DNA of 64,000 bases from Dryocosmus kuriphilus (GCA_038277395.1 CM076190.1:133634372-133698371); one strand, 5' to 3'. Counted from the first letter of the stretch, positions 34,611 to 45,379 are shown. Numbers and translations are program-made. Notes: generated from the sequence alone by a model not told the origin.

Positions 34611-36062
34611 ATCTGCCCGCTTCGCGGGCATATTCTCATCGCGCGCTGCACGCGCCGCGCTTCGCACGAAATATGAGCGCCCCTCGGGGCGCGCAACCTG
34701 ATGATCGTCGCGCTCCGCACTCGAGTGTTTTTGGTCCTCGCACTTCGTGCTCGGTTTTCGTTACTCATGGATCTGAAGTTTTCAAAACACTTGCTTTTAA
34801 TAAAATTATTAAATTTGAATTTTATTAAAAACAATAAAGAAAACTAATGGTCGTCGCGCTTCGCGCTCCGATATATTTAAACCTCGCGCTTTGCGATCGA
34901 GTGTTTTTGTTCCTCGCACTTTTCAGAACACTTTTCGCAAGTTTTCAAAACACTTGCTTTTAATGGTATTATTAAATTTGAATTTTATTAAAAATTACAA
35001 AAGAAATTATTTTACTTAAGGCTCTATCGCCCTTAAAGAATACATTCTCATCACGACACTCGCGCTTCGCGCTCGACAATTAATTTTTTTTTTTTAATCC
35101 ATTGTAGACTAGTGAAGTTTTTTTTGTGATTTTCCAAATTTTCACAATGCAGGTTTTCTATTCCTAAAAGTAAACTAATGAGTAATATAAATAAAATTTG
35201 TAGGTTTTTCCAAGGTGGAAAATTCCGCTCGTTCATATTTTCTCATATCTTGCACAATTTTGCTGCCAAGTGGATATCTTTATATTTAATAACATATGTC
35301 ACGAATAACTCAAAAACTACGCGTCTACTCAAAAAAATGATCGAAAGCAAATTTGCAGATCCTTTAGAGGCGAACGAACAAACTTTGTTTATTATCATTT
35401 TTCCGTATCTTCCATAGTTTGGCGGGAAATTTGAAGTTTTTTATTTTTAATAACGTTTTATCGATTAAAACAAAAACCGTGCATTTTATCAAAAAATGGT
35501 TAAAACAAAATTTGTAGATCTTTTTAAATTGAACAACTTTGTTCCTTACCATTTTTTTGTATCTTGAATATTCTGGCGGGAAACCAGAGCTTTTTAATTT
35601 TAATAGCGTTTTCTTGATTAAATCAAAAACCGTTCATTTTATCAAAAAATGGTTAAGACAAAATTTGTAGATTTTAAGATGAACAATTTTACTTTCTTAG
35701 ATTTTTTTTGTATCTCTCATATTTTAGCCGGAGAATTGATTTTTTGATTATGTGAAAACCGTTTTTGATGGATAAAACCATAACCGTTGATCAAAAACCG
35801 CTGGTTAACGAACTCTTCCTTTCTTTTTACCCCTTAAAGAAGTGTACCAAAGCGCACTCCAATCCGATTCGTCCTTCGAAAGTTATCGTGGGAACAGTCT
35901 CCGACGACGACAACAACGACGACAACGACAACAGACAGACACCGTCGTAAAAACCGTTTTTTTTTTTTCGGATTCAGGAGGTCTCAAAACGTGGAGATTT
36001 CATGAAATCCGCGAAAGTCAAATTTTGCATAAATCTAATACCTTCTCTGATGAGAATGTAAA
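34611..36062 (-). repeat. Family X repeat, copy D
   Basis: On the minus strand this copy has the order seen in copy B. It starts at ACATTCTCATCAGAGAAGG (plus-strand complement ends at 36060). The triplet tract follows, then the ~150-bp sub-repeats, the TTAAGGGCGATAGAGCC box, the GC-rich palindromes, and the CCCGCGAAGCGGG end at 34613-34630. The conserved frame is broken after the Asp/Asn tract (35768-35950) and continues in another frame to 36078. Confidence 0.7.
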
Positions 36063-36640
36063 AATAAAAAAATATTAATTTCTCGACAAATAAAAACAAA
36101 CTACTGCAGTTTCCCGCCAAAATATTCAAGATAGAAAAAAAAATGATCATTAACAAAGTTGTTCAACTAAAAAAGATCTACAAATTTTGTTGTAACCATT
36201 TTTTGACCGTGCATTTTATCAAAAAATGGTTAAAAAACAAAATTTGTAGATCTTTTTCACTTGAACAATTTTGTTCTTTACCATTTTTTTGTATCTTGAA
36301 TATTTTGGCAGGAAACCAGAGTTTTTTTAATTTTAATAGCGGTTTATTGATTAAAACAAAAACCGTTCATTTTATCAAAAAACGGTTCAGACAAAATTTG
36401 TAGATTTTTTTGAGATGAACAATTTTACTCTTTACGCTTTAAAAAAGTGTGCCAAAGCACAATCCAATCCTAAGAGTCCTTCGAAAGTTATCGAGACCAC
36501 AGAAGACTACAACGACCACGATAACGACAACGCCGACAACAACAGCCAGACAAACACCGTCGTAAAAACCATTTTTTCTGACTCAGGGGTTCACAAAACG
36601 TGGAGATTTGATGAAAACTGAGGGGGTGCTAAAAATATAT
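36063..36640. repeat. Family X fragments (sub-repeats and ORF end)
   Basis: Two sub-repeats are followed by a diverged version of the conserved frame (36415-36621, ALKKCAKAQSNPKSPSKV, longer triplet tract, then VVKTIFSDSG). The copy ends at a CGTGGAGATTTGATGAAAAC box. There are no terminal boxes, so it is partial. Confidence 0.55.
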
Positions 36641-36933
36641 CTCAAAAGATTGCTCAAATATTTCAAAATATTTCACAAGGATATCATAAAAACTCAATTT
36701 ATTCCAAATTATTAAGATATGGCAAATATTTCAAATATTGAAAGACATTATTGAAAAGTATATTATATAAAACTGAAAGTATTATTTTTAAACATCAATT
36801 GCGGAAGTGTAGTCTACAGTTGATCAATAACTGATCAACAAAAAATATTTATTTTTTTTTGCTTTCAAATACAGGAAGGACTAGATATTTTTTCATGTTT
36901 TAAAACTCCGGAGATTAATCTTAAAACATAAGT

Positions 36934-37236
36934 TTAGACTTTTAAATTAACATTTCTAAATGTAAAGACCTCAATTTCTGCAACCGTTTGTATTATTTCG
37001 GATCCTTTTCTTCTCAGATTGAATTCCTCTCGAAATTCCTTAGTATCTTTTACTAGTTTATTTCGAACTCCATTTTTCTTATCCACAACATATGCGAACA
37101 CAGTACTTGACAGAAAATCATAAGTTCTAGCAATTTCTTCCCACACGAATAGGGTTGTTTTTTGGAAATTGATTTTTGGCTTTTCGCAGAACCGTAGAAT
37201 ATCCGTAAAATGTAGTATAGTGGTTTTTCGATTCAT
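36934..37236 (-). CDS. Hypothetical 100-residue frame, function unknown
   Basis: An ATG-initiated frame at 37234-37236 encodes about 100 residues with a normal mixture of charged and hydrophobic residues, including TTLFVWEEIARTYDFLSS and KLVKDTKEFREEFNLRRK. That is unlike the low-complexity frames around it. The WEEIA segment followed by a basic helix is faintly reminiscent of SANT/zeste-type DNA-binding regions of insect transposon proteins, but the match is too weak to claim. It lies between family X fragments, with no promoter, partner or polyadenylation evidence I can point to. It could be chance, or a scrap of a mobile-element protein. Confidence 0.25.
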   Translation of the reverse strand: MNRKTTILHFTDILRFCEKPKINFQKTTLFVWEEIARTYDFLSSTVFAYVVDKKNGVRNKLVKDTKEFREEFNLRRKGSEIIQTVAEIEVFTFRNVNLKV

Positions 37237-37289
37237 TTTAATATTTTCAACTTTCTAAATAAGAGGGGAATGCTATCACGAATAGGGAT

Positions 37290-38110
37290 TATTTTTGGGA
37301 ATAAATTTTTGTTTTTTTCGATTTGGATTCATAAAAGAACTAAGCTTAAAAATATGTACTTTAAAAAATAAAATCTTGGGCTTTGAAAACAAAAATGAAT
37401 GTTTAAAATCGGGCTTTTCATTAAAATTTATTTTATATGTAGTTTTCGTGAAATTAGATCTTTTTATATTTTATAAATCATCAATTTCATATTTTTTTGA
37501 TATTCACAGTAAAGAAATAAACTAGTATTAGGAATATACGAGTAGATTCCTAGAAACAAGATTTCGAGCTTTGGGAAGAAAAATGAATGTTTAAAATCGT
37601 ATTTCTCATTAAAAATTAATTTTACACGAGATCTTTTTGATTTGAACAACTTTTTATTTATCATTTTTTTGTATTTTGAATATTTAGACGAGAAACTACC
37701 GTTTTTTATTTTTATTTGGTGAGAAATTTGATTTTTTTTTAACAACGTTTTTCTCGATTAAAAGAAAAACCGTACACTCAATCAAAAAGTGGTTAAAACA
37801 AAATTTGTAGATCTTTTTTAGTTCAATAACTTTGTTTATTATAATTTTTTTTTGTATCTTGAATATTTTGACCGGAAACCGCAGTTTTTTATTTTTATTT
37901 GTCGAGAAATTAGAATTTTTTATTTTTAATAACGTTTCTTTGATTCAAACGAAAACCGCACATTAAATCAAAAAATGGTTACAACAAAATTTGTAGATCT
38001 TTTTTAGTTGAACAACTTTGTTAATGATCATTTTTTTTCTATCTTAAATATTTTGGCGGGAAACTGCAGTATTTTGTTTTTATTTGTCGAGAAATTAATA
38101 TTTTTTAATT
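37290..38110. repeat. Family X-related sub-repeats and a short direct repeat
   Basis: A ~65-base block (AAAATGAATGTTTAAAATCG) occurs at about 37393 and 37583. From 37625 on the sequence is ~150-base family X sub-repeats (ACAAAATTTGTAGATCTTTT, ATTTTGGCGGGAAAC). Frames in it repeat each other and look accidental. Confidence 0.5.
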
Positions 38111-38403
38111 TTTACATTCTCATCAGAGAAGGTATTAGATTTATGCAAAATTTGACTTTCGCGGATTTCATGAAATCTCCACGTTTTGAGACCTCCTGAA
38201 TCCGAAAAAACGGTTTTTACGACGGTGTCTGTCTGTCTGTTGACGTTGCCGTCGTTGTTGTCGTCGTCGGAGTCTGTTCCCACGATAACTTTCGAAGGAC
38301 TAATCGGATTGGTGTGCGCTTTGGTACACTTCTTTAAGGGGTAAAAAGAAAGGAAGAGTTCGTTAACGAGCGGTTTTTGATCAACGGTTATGGTTTTATC
38401 CAT
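38095..38403 (-). other. Conserved reading frame of family X, copy F
   Basis: This is the same frame as at 3123-3425, with the start ATG at 38401-38403. The Asp/Asn tract reads DSDDDNNDGNVN and the block after it is unchanged. Compared with copy A most differences fall in the triplet tract; SFYPLKKCTKAH and SDSGGLKTWRFHEIRE are identical. Function unknown. Confidence 0.3.
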
Positions 38404-39331
38404 CAAAAACAGTTTTCACAAAATCAAAAAATCAATTTTCCGGCTAAAATATGAGAGATACAAAAAAAATGTAAGAAAGTAAAATTGTTCATCTTAAAAA
38501 AATCTACAAATTTTGTCTTAACCGTTTTTTGATAAAATGAACGGTTTTTGATCTAATCAAGAAAACGCTATTAAAATTAAAAAACTACGGTTTCCTGCCA
38601 AAATATTCAAGATACAAAAAAATGGTAAGGAACAAAGTTGTTCAATTTAAAAAGATCTACAAATTTTGTTTTAACCATTTTTTGATAAAATGCACGGTTT
38701 TTGTTTTAATCGATAAAACGTTATTAAAAATAAAAAATTTCAAATTTCCCGCCAAACTATGGAAGATACGGAAAAATGATAATAAGCAAAGTTGTTCGCC
38801 TCAAAAGGATCTGCAAATTTGCTCTATCATTTTTTTGAGCAGACGCGTAGTTTTTGAGTTATTCGTGAAATATATTATGAAATATAAAGAAAACCACTTT
38901 TCAGCAAAACTGTTCAAGATATGAGAAAATATTAACAAGCAGAATTGTTCACCTTGGAAAGAGCTACAAAACTTATTTATAAGACTCATCGTTTTACTTT
39001 TAAGAATCGAAATCCTCTATTGTGAAAATTTGGAAAATCACTAAAAAACTTTACCAATCTACAATGTGTTTTAAAAAAATGTAATTATCGAGCGCGAAGC
39101 GCGAGTGTCATGATGAGAATGTATTCCTTAAGGGCGATAGAGCCTTAAGTAAAATAATTTCTTTTGTAATTTGTAATTTAAAGGTTTATACTATCTATAA
39201 ACACCGAGCGCGTAGCGCGAGGTGAATAATCTATCGAGCGCGAAGCGCGAGTGCCAACAGATGCGCGCCCTAGGCGCGCTCATACTTCGCGCGAAGCGCG
39301 TGATGAGAATGTGCCCGCGAAGCGGGCAGAT
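38113..39331 (+). repeat. Family X repeat, copy F (most complete)
   Basis: The start box ACATTCTCATCAGAGAAGG is followed by the triplet tract, sub-repeats, TTAAGGGCGATAGAGCCTTAA box, GC-rich palindromes (CGAGCGCGAAGCGCGAG, CTTCGCGCGAAGCGCG) and a GATGAGAATGT...CCCGCGAAGCGGG end. Copy B (4231-5378) is closely similar throughout, so the shared extent of about 1.2 kb is probably the full unit. Confidence 0.75.
38622..38924 (+). other. Second recurring frame of family X (sub-repeat frame)
   Basis: The plus strand reads VRNKVVQFKKIYKFCFNHF, then KCTVFVLIDKTLLKIKNFKF and AKLWKIRKNDNKQSC. Related frames occur at 3644-3892, 4722-4958 and, on the minus strand, 35364-35552. The frame tracks the ~150-bp sub-repeat and has a strongly AT-biased Phe/Lys/Asn/Ile composition. 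I consider it more likely a by-product of the repeat than a gene. Confidence 0.15.
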
Positions 39332-40261
39332 TTTTTAATAACGTTTTTGTCTATTAAAACAGAAGCCGCACATTACATCAAAAAATGGTTAAAACAAAAT
39401 TTGTATATCTTTTTAAGTTGAGCAACTTTGTTGGCTTTCATTTTTTTGTATTCCTAATATTTTGATAAGAAGCAACCGCTTTTTATTTTTATTTGGTGAG
39501 AAATTTGAATTTTTTTTCAATAACATTTTTCTCCATTAAAAGAAAAACAGTACACTAAATCGAAAAATGGTTAAAACATAATTTGTAAATGTTTTTTAGT
39601 TTAACAACTTTGTTTATTATTATTTTTTTGTATCTTGAATATTTTAGCAAGAAACCGCAGTTTTCTATTTTTATTTGTCGAGAAATTTGAATTTTTGATT
39701 TTTTAATAGCGTTTTCTTGATTAAAACAAAAACGGTGCATTCTATCAAAAAATAGTTAAATCAAATTTCGTAGATATTTTTGAGTTGAATAATTTTGTTT
39801 ATTATCATTTTTTTCGTATCTGGAATATTTTGTCAGAAAACCACAGTTTTTTATGTTTGATAACACTTCTTCGATTAAAACAAAAACCGTGCAGTTTATT
39901 AAAAAACGGTTAAGACAAAATTTGCAGATTTTTTTAACATAAACAATTTTAGTTATATACATATTTTCTGTATCTTGCATAGTTTAGCCAGAAAATAGAT
40001 TTTTTGATTTTGTGAAAACCGTTTTTGATGGATAAAACCATAACCGTTTGTCAAAAGTGTCTGGTTAACGAACTCTTCCTTACTTTTTACGCTTTAAAGA
40101 AGTGTGCCAAAACGCAACCCAATCCGATTAGTCCTTCGGAAGTTATCGCGACCACAGACGCTAACGAAGCCGACAATGACGCCGACAACAACAGACAGAC
40201 ACCGTCGTAAAAACCGTTTTTTCTGACTCAGGGGGTCACAAAACGTGGTGATTTGATGAAA

Positions 40262-40301
<40 letters not shown>

Positions 40302-40372
40302 GGGGGGGGGGGGGGGGGGGGGGTCAAATTTTACACAAATCTAATACCTTCTCTGATGAGAATATAAAAGGG
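39332..40372 (-). repeat. Family X fragments and partial copy G
   Basis: Sub-repeats are followed, from about 40019, by the conserved-frame segment in the orientation of copy D (40028-40210, frame broken after the tract). The end box AATACCTTCTCTGATGAGAAT lies at about 40345-40366. The short G run seen in the other copies is hugely expanded here. Confidence 0.6.
40265..40323 (+). repeat. 59-base G tract, G36-T-G22
   Basis: A nearly pure G run interrupted by one T at 40301, at the position where other family X copies have 7 G (7 C at 5477-5483). It could fold as G-quadruplexes and is a likely site of replication slippage or assembly error. Confidence 0.9.
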
Positions 40373-40520
40373 TTGGGAAGTTGTCCAATAGGGAGTATCG
40401 AAAAAAAAGTTGCGCCAAGTTCTAATAGTAATGAAAACTTTCTTTCGGGAATCAAAAACACTCCCTTAATGTTTCATAAAAAAAATCCCTTCTGTGTCCG
40501 CATCGTAGATACAGATAGAA

Positions 40521-41155
40521 ATCACAAAAAAACAGCACACTCCTTCAAATCTGAAAACCAAAAAAAATTTCTTTTCGATTTAAATTATTAATAAAAATAG
40601 CTCAAAAAATGAAATTTCAAAAATTCGAAAAAAGTCGACTTTTTCGCTATTTTCTTAGAATTACTGTAAATTTCTCGACTATTTGACCATATAATGTGTG
40701 ATATACATTAACGTTGACATTAAAATAGTTTTTATTGATTTTGAATTATAATGAATGATTTAAATGTGATGTATTGCTCTTTACTTGACAATAAAATTGA
40801 TTTTCAGTATCTAAATTATCAGAATGATTTTGATATGGACATTCTTCATATATTATTGGTGTAATATATTGCAAATACATTCGCATTAACGTATATCATA
40901 CATTATATGGTCAAAGAGTCGAGGAATTTACCGTTACTCTAAGAAAATAGCGATAAAGTCGCCTTTTTCGATTTTTTGAAATTTCAAAGCCACTTAAGAA
41001 GGATACAAAATATTTTAATAGAACTCTCGCTATACAGGTATAAATCGAGTTGTTTTGAACTATTTTTATCGATAATATTTAAATCGAAAAGAAAAATTTT
41101 TTGGTTTTGAAATTTCAAGAAGCGTGTCGTTTTTTGTGATTTTTAGCTAGAAATA
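40521..41155. repeat. Imperfect palindrome with ~200-bp arms
   Basis: The left arm (40521-40720) contains GAAATCACAAAAAA, TTTCTTTTCGATTTAAAT and TTGACCATATAATGT. Each recurs in reverse complement in the right arm (40880-41155). The loop is about 160 bases. It may be a MITE or the sub-terminal part of the long-inverted-repeat element. Confidence 0.7.
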
Positions 41156-42407
41156 GTAACGTCATCAATATGGCGACTAGCCAATATGGCGGACATAAGG
41201 AGGCACCATACTTTTGAAAGAAACCGGTTTTTTAAATTTGGTAGTTAATACTATACAAAAATGAAATTCAGTATTGCTGAAATTTGTAGCTTTAGTGGAT
41301 CTACATTACAATCTCATATTACAATTGAACGTTCTTTTTTACTGAAATAGAAAAACAAGCATATTCAGTATAAAATTTTGTATTTTACAATTTGAAACGT
41401 CAATATACATATTTATTAATAACCCCAAAATTCGTATTAAAATAATGTTTTCTTGACTACCTTCTTAATCTCAAATGAAAAAATGACTCACTTTAATTCT
41501 TTTTATATAAAATATGACAAAATGGAACTAAAATGAATCAAATTCTTCGATCTGTACACACAATTTAATTTAAAAACGGAGAAGTGCTCCTTTGCCAAAA
41601 AATATCCACACATAATATTTGTTCAGTACAATTTAGAGATTGAATTTTGAGGTTAGAACATGGGTTCATCGCCCTTGAATCAATATAAAACTAATGAGTT
41701 TAGAAAAGTAAAAATTTAAGATTATATCAATTAAATCATTTGCCTAGAAACACGGATAAGAAGGCTTGAATACAGAAGAACTATAAAATTCCTGATTTCA
41801 ACGTAAAAGTGAAATTATCCTTTCTTATTTAAAACCTGATTCTTCCATCATGCTCCAATTTGCAAAGAAACAATAGATTTGTCAGAATTTTAATTCCCTT
41901 CAATTCTCCTAGCGGCAGTAACGTGATAAGAACATAGTTTTCATTTATTTAATTCCGTCTAGTTCCGTTCAAAAATATTTTGTTATTTGTTATTTGCAAT
42001 TTGAATAAAACAACGTAATAGACTAATGCAGTTTTATTCAAAATCCTATGAGATTTTGCAGATTTCAGGATTCTATAGTGCTTTTTATGCAAATATTGTA
42101 TTCCATTTTTTAATTATTTTGAGGTTATGTTTGACGCTGTCAAACACACAGCAGAACGACATAGAAATTAACTGCATTTGACTTTTTCTGTTCCCGCTGC
42201 TGGTATAAGAAACGGAAGGAAAATTCAGGTGTTGAAAAGAATTAAAACTTTTAATCTCATTCATCAGTGCAAGCCTTCTTACCGGGAAACACAGGAAAAG
42301 TTTTTCTTTTAAGTTTATATACGTAAAACTGTAAAAAAATTACCCAATAACATGTAGTCTTTTCTTCTAAAATGTTGAGCACATACAACCATACTTGGAG
42401 TTACCTT
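41156..42407. other. AT-rich interior, no gene seen
   Basis: The stretch lies between the palindrome and the PLE2 fragments, inside the long-inverted-repeat element. I looked for transposase-like frames on both strands and found none convincing. Confidence 0.45.
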
Positions 42408-42694
42408 GAGATACAGGATTTGTATCAAATCACCACTTTCTTAGACCGTCAAGAGTATATAAATAACATTAAGATATTATGTAGGTCATACGGTCATTTT
42501 TATTCAACGTCAAATTCAAAATTGACGACGTTTCGACACTTTCTGTGTGTCTTTTTCAAGTCTAAACAATATGTCGTCGATTTTGAATTGGAAGTTGAAT
42601 AAAAATGACCGTATGACCTACATAATGTTCTTATGTTATTTATATACTCTTAATGGTCTAAGAAAGTAGTGATTTGATACAAATCCTGTATCTC
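42408..42694. mobile_element. Palindrome made of two PLE2 3' ends, head to head
   Basis: The left arm (minus strand) holds the PLE2 end with the GACAC-hairpin/GAAACGTCGTC signature (42524-42560). The right arm (plus strand, from about 42574) starts just past the hairpin and carries the last ~120 bases. The outer GAGATACAGGATTTGTATC sequence is present inverted at both edges. Confidence 0.65.
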
Positions 42695-42712
42695 ATTGAT
42701 AAAGGTCAATAA

Positions 42713-43262
42713 CGTTTTGGAAATCATGAGTTATTTATCTATCGCTTCGGAAAAATATGGTGATGTCGCAAGAAAACAGATGAACAGTTAGATCAACATT
42801 AACAGAAAACTCGTCATCCTCAAGGAGCAACGCACCTTTTCGATTAGATGCAAGAATAACTCTTTTTTCCAGCACACTTAGAACAATACACAAGTAATTT
42901 AAAATTTATTAATTTAAATGATTCTTTGTTTCACAAATATCAAAAAACGAAATTTTACTTTTAAGAAAAATGTTTAAAGTTAGAAATTGAAAGTTTATAA
43001 TTTCATCTTTGCATCTGTACAATTGGTCCTTGATTGATAATGGATCCGATTTTATTCTGAGTTTATACAACATGCATCCAAGGTATTTAATTACGCTTTA
43101 ATAGTTTATAAGTTGCTTGATTGTTCTTTTATATATTTTAACTTTTTAGATACTATTTAGACTTGAAAAAGACACACAGACAGTGTCGAAACGTCGTCGA
43201 TTTTGAATTGGAAGTTGAATAAAAATTACCGTATGACCTACATAATATCTTAATGTTATTTA
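42713..43262 (+). mobile_element. PLE2, direct repeat 1 (internally deleted unit or pseudo-LTR)
   Basis: A 550-base unit is repeated almost identically at 44655-45204. It begins CGTTTTGGAAATCATGAG, contains a PLE N-terminal coding scrap (broken here by TAG and a one-base loss in a T run), and then the hammerhead-like terminal signature (43163-43199). It ends with CTTAATGTTATTTA. The RT and endonuclease are missing between the two parts. Confidence 0.65.
43163..43199 (+). other. Degenerate hammerhead-like hairpin, PLE2 copy 1
   Basis: CTTGAAAAA is followed by GACAC, loop, GTGTC, then GAAAC and GTCGTC. Stem II is perfect over five pairs, and the GAAA plus two-pair stem III with terminal TC fit the PLE1 motif. 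The first core box is altered (CTGANGA expected), so catalysis is unlikely. Confidence 0.4.
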
Positions 43263-43713
43263 TATACATATATATGATGTTAGATGTGTTGATCAGGTAG
43301 GAATATATGTATATAGATGTTGCAGTGTCGATTTACTGATCGTATAAATTGTTTATTGTTGAAAACAAGCTTTCGCTCTTCGAAGGAGGGCCTCTTCAGG
43401 TATATAGTATATAGAATAACGACTAGAGGTAAAGGTTATCGTATATAAGTATACTAAGTTTTACAATAATATGGATGATAGTGTTAACATAACCAAGAAG
43501 CTTACCGCATGTTTCAGGGTAGCAGTACGTACAAAGATTGAAGTCTTCTTCAGTTTTTAGGTTTTTTAAAAAATTATGAGACAATAAAATGCCATAGTTA
43601 GCATTATTACACGACTACTGTGCTTTACATGTGGATTATTGATATTTTAGACGGACAATAACATTAACGTGCCACGATGTTCGGGCGACGTCCACAAGAA
43701 AGGACTAAAAACG

Positions 43714-43833
43714 ATATGGTTACATCGAGTATACAAATGTTAAAATGGCGTAGAAGCGCCAAAATTCAAACTGATATGGTTACATCGAGTATGCAAGCGC
43801 TAAAATGGCGTCGAAGCGCTAAAATTCAAATTC
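43714..43833 (+). repeat. 60-bp tandem duplication
   Basis: Two units begin GATATGGTTACATCGAGTAT at 43714 and 43774 and include AAAATGGCGT(A/C)GAAGCGC. They lie within the PLE3 3' region. Confidence 0.85.
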
Positions 43834-44070
43834 GATGTAGGTGAAATTATTTTTAAATTTTATATAAACGAAGATCTAACATAATTGTCGTAAAGAAAAC
43901 TATGCAATTAAGGTTTGTTGAAAATAAGTTAGTGTAATATAAATTATAATCAGAATATATAAGAATTATTATCATATCATGTAAAAGTCTTACCTATACA
44001 ATTTATAATTTCATGGTGTAGATAAAATTAGACTATGGTAAATTTGGTTTAAATATTCGACTTCAGATCT

Positions 44071-44538
44071 TTAATTGACAGAGTTTTGATTTTTAACGAT
44101 AAAGAACATCTCCTTGAAGTTTCTTTTTTTATAATTTTGTTCATAACTCAGAATTTTTGTATCTTTGAAATTAAATTTATGATCTTCAACATGTGAGTGT
44201 AGTACTAAGGATGTACTTCTTGAGTCTTTTTTACAATCGTTAATATATTCTTTAATTCTGTTTTTAATGTACCTTTTAGTTTGACCCACATATACAAAGC
44301 CACATTCACATGGTATTGAATAAATCACATGCGTTTTCATGTCAAATGGAGTAATATCTTTATTTTTTATGAAACATTTAAAGAAATCTTTATGATAGGT
44401 ATACACAACCCTAATATTATATTCCTTGAAAATCTTATTGTAAAATTTTGAATTTTCTTTAATATATGGAAGTACAATACTCTTATTGATATCGAAAGTT
44501 GTGTTATCATATATATCATTAGATGTAGAGTTACACAT
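44071..44538 (-). pseudogene. PLE3 GIY-YIG endonuclease domain
   Basis: The 155-residue frame begins at an ATG (44538) and has the linker LPYIKENSKFYNKIF, then the endonuclease core HVIYSIPCECGFVYVGQTKR and KNRIKEYINDCKK, and the C-terminal block DHKFNFKDTKILSYEQNYKK. The Cys-x-Cys pair, the YVGQT motif and the Arg of the second helix are present; the usual His after the catalytic Arg/Glu helix is Tyr. The frame itself is open, but the RT that should precede it is absent (the upstream minus-strand sequence is full of stops), so this is a 5'-truncated remnant. It is divergent from PLE1 and PLE4 and is therefore a separate family. Confidence 0.8.
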
Positions 44539-44654
44539 TTTTTAAACTCTTTTTTAAATATATTTTTGGTAAAATTTTTTAAGAAAATTATTTATTTTAA
44601 GGATAGTTATTCTGACGTATGATAGTAGTATCAAGAAAATTGATTTTATAATCA

Positions 44655-45204
44655 CGTTTTGGAAATCATGAGTTATTTATCTATCGTTTCGGAAAAATAT
44701 GGTGATGTTACGAGAAAATAGATGAACAGTTGGATCAACATTAACAGAAAACTCGTCATCCTCAAGGAGCAACGCACCTTTTCGATTGGATGCAGGAATA
44801 ACTCTTTTTTTCCAGCACACATAGAACAATATACAAGTAATTTAAAATTTATTAATTTAAATGATTCTTTGTTTCACAAATTTCAAAAACCAAATTTTAC
44901 TTTGAAGAAAAATGTTTGAAGTTAGAAATTGAAAGTTTATAATTTCATCTTTACATCTGTACAATTGGTCCTTGATTGATAATGGATCCGATTTTATTCT
45001 GAGTTTATACAACATGCATCCAAGGTATTTAATTACGCTTTAATAGTTTATAAGTTGCTTGATTGTTCTTTTATATATTTTAACCTTGTACATACTATTT
45101 AGACTTGAAAACGATACACAGACAGTGTCGAAACGTCGTCGATTTTGAATTGGAAGTTGAATAAAAATGACCGTATGACCTACATAATGTCTTAATGTTA
45201 TTTA
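44655..45204 (+). mobile_element. PLE2, direct repeat 2
   Basis: This is the second copy of the 550-base unit. It holds an open N-terminal PLE-like frame (44722-44919) and a hammerhead-like hairpin (45103-45140, GATAC/GTGTC with one mismatch). Its right end at 45204 interrupts the THAP frame. Confidence 0.65.
44722..44919 (+). pseudogene. PLE2 N-terminal polyprotein fragment
   Basis: The 65-residue frame starts at ATG 44722 and reads ININRKLVILKEQRTFSIGC and then NNSFFPAHIEQYTSNL. PLE polyproteins often begin with a basic helix, a Phe/Leu-rich helix, Cys-Arg and an x-P-x-(H/F)-(I/L) segment, and this follows that pattern. It ends at a stop before any RT motif, so it is a fragment. The copy at 42779-42963 has the same sequence with an in-frame TAG and a frameshift. 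Identification rests on pattern resemblance only. Confidence 0.45.
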
Positions 45205-45379
45205 CTTTCCTCTTGTTTCCATTTATGGTTGTTATTTCCACAAAACTTTTGTTAATATTAGGAAATTTATGGAATCTGATTTCTGGACATCTCCTAACCT
45301 TTGAGAAGCAACCGAAAACCGAGTAAAAGACATTTCTCTTTATCTTTTTAGGGCTAAATTGCATCCCACTATCACTCAT
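45205..45379 (-). pseudogene. THAP-domain N-terminus, truncated
   Basis: From ATG 45377-45379 on the minus strand the frame reads KRNVFYSVFGCFSKVRRCPE, then IRFHKFPNINKSFVEI. The V-x-G-C-x-S...P-x-I-x-FH-x-FP arrangement at the protein start is characteristic of the THAP zinc finger (C2CH). The first zinc Cys is replaced by Tyr (TAC, one base from TGC). The second half of the finger, with the C-x2-H pair, is cut off at about 45205 by the PLE2 repeat. THAP fingers head P-element transposases and several host regulators. The nearby long inverted terminus favours a transposon origin; a host THAP gene exon is the alternative. Confidence 0.65.

Larger units (their letters stand above)
43263..44654 (-). 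mobile_element. PLE3, 5'-truncated, minus strand, between the PLE2 repeats
   Basis: A third PLE family is represented by an endonuclease tail (44071-44538) and a 3' region to about 43265. This ends, on the minus strand, with CCTGAAGAGGCCC...GCGAAAGC, the usual order of a PLE end. It also includes a 60-base tandem duplication. Its orientation opposes the flanking PLE2 repeats, so it probably inserted into, or replaced, the PLE2 interior. Confidence 0.6.

Noticed and set aside
40253..40591. Glycine-rich or proline-rich protein across the G tract
   Set aside because: The frame is a translation of the homopolymer run on either strand and has no coding context.
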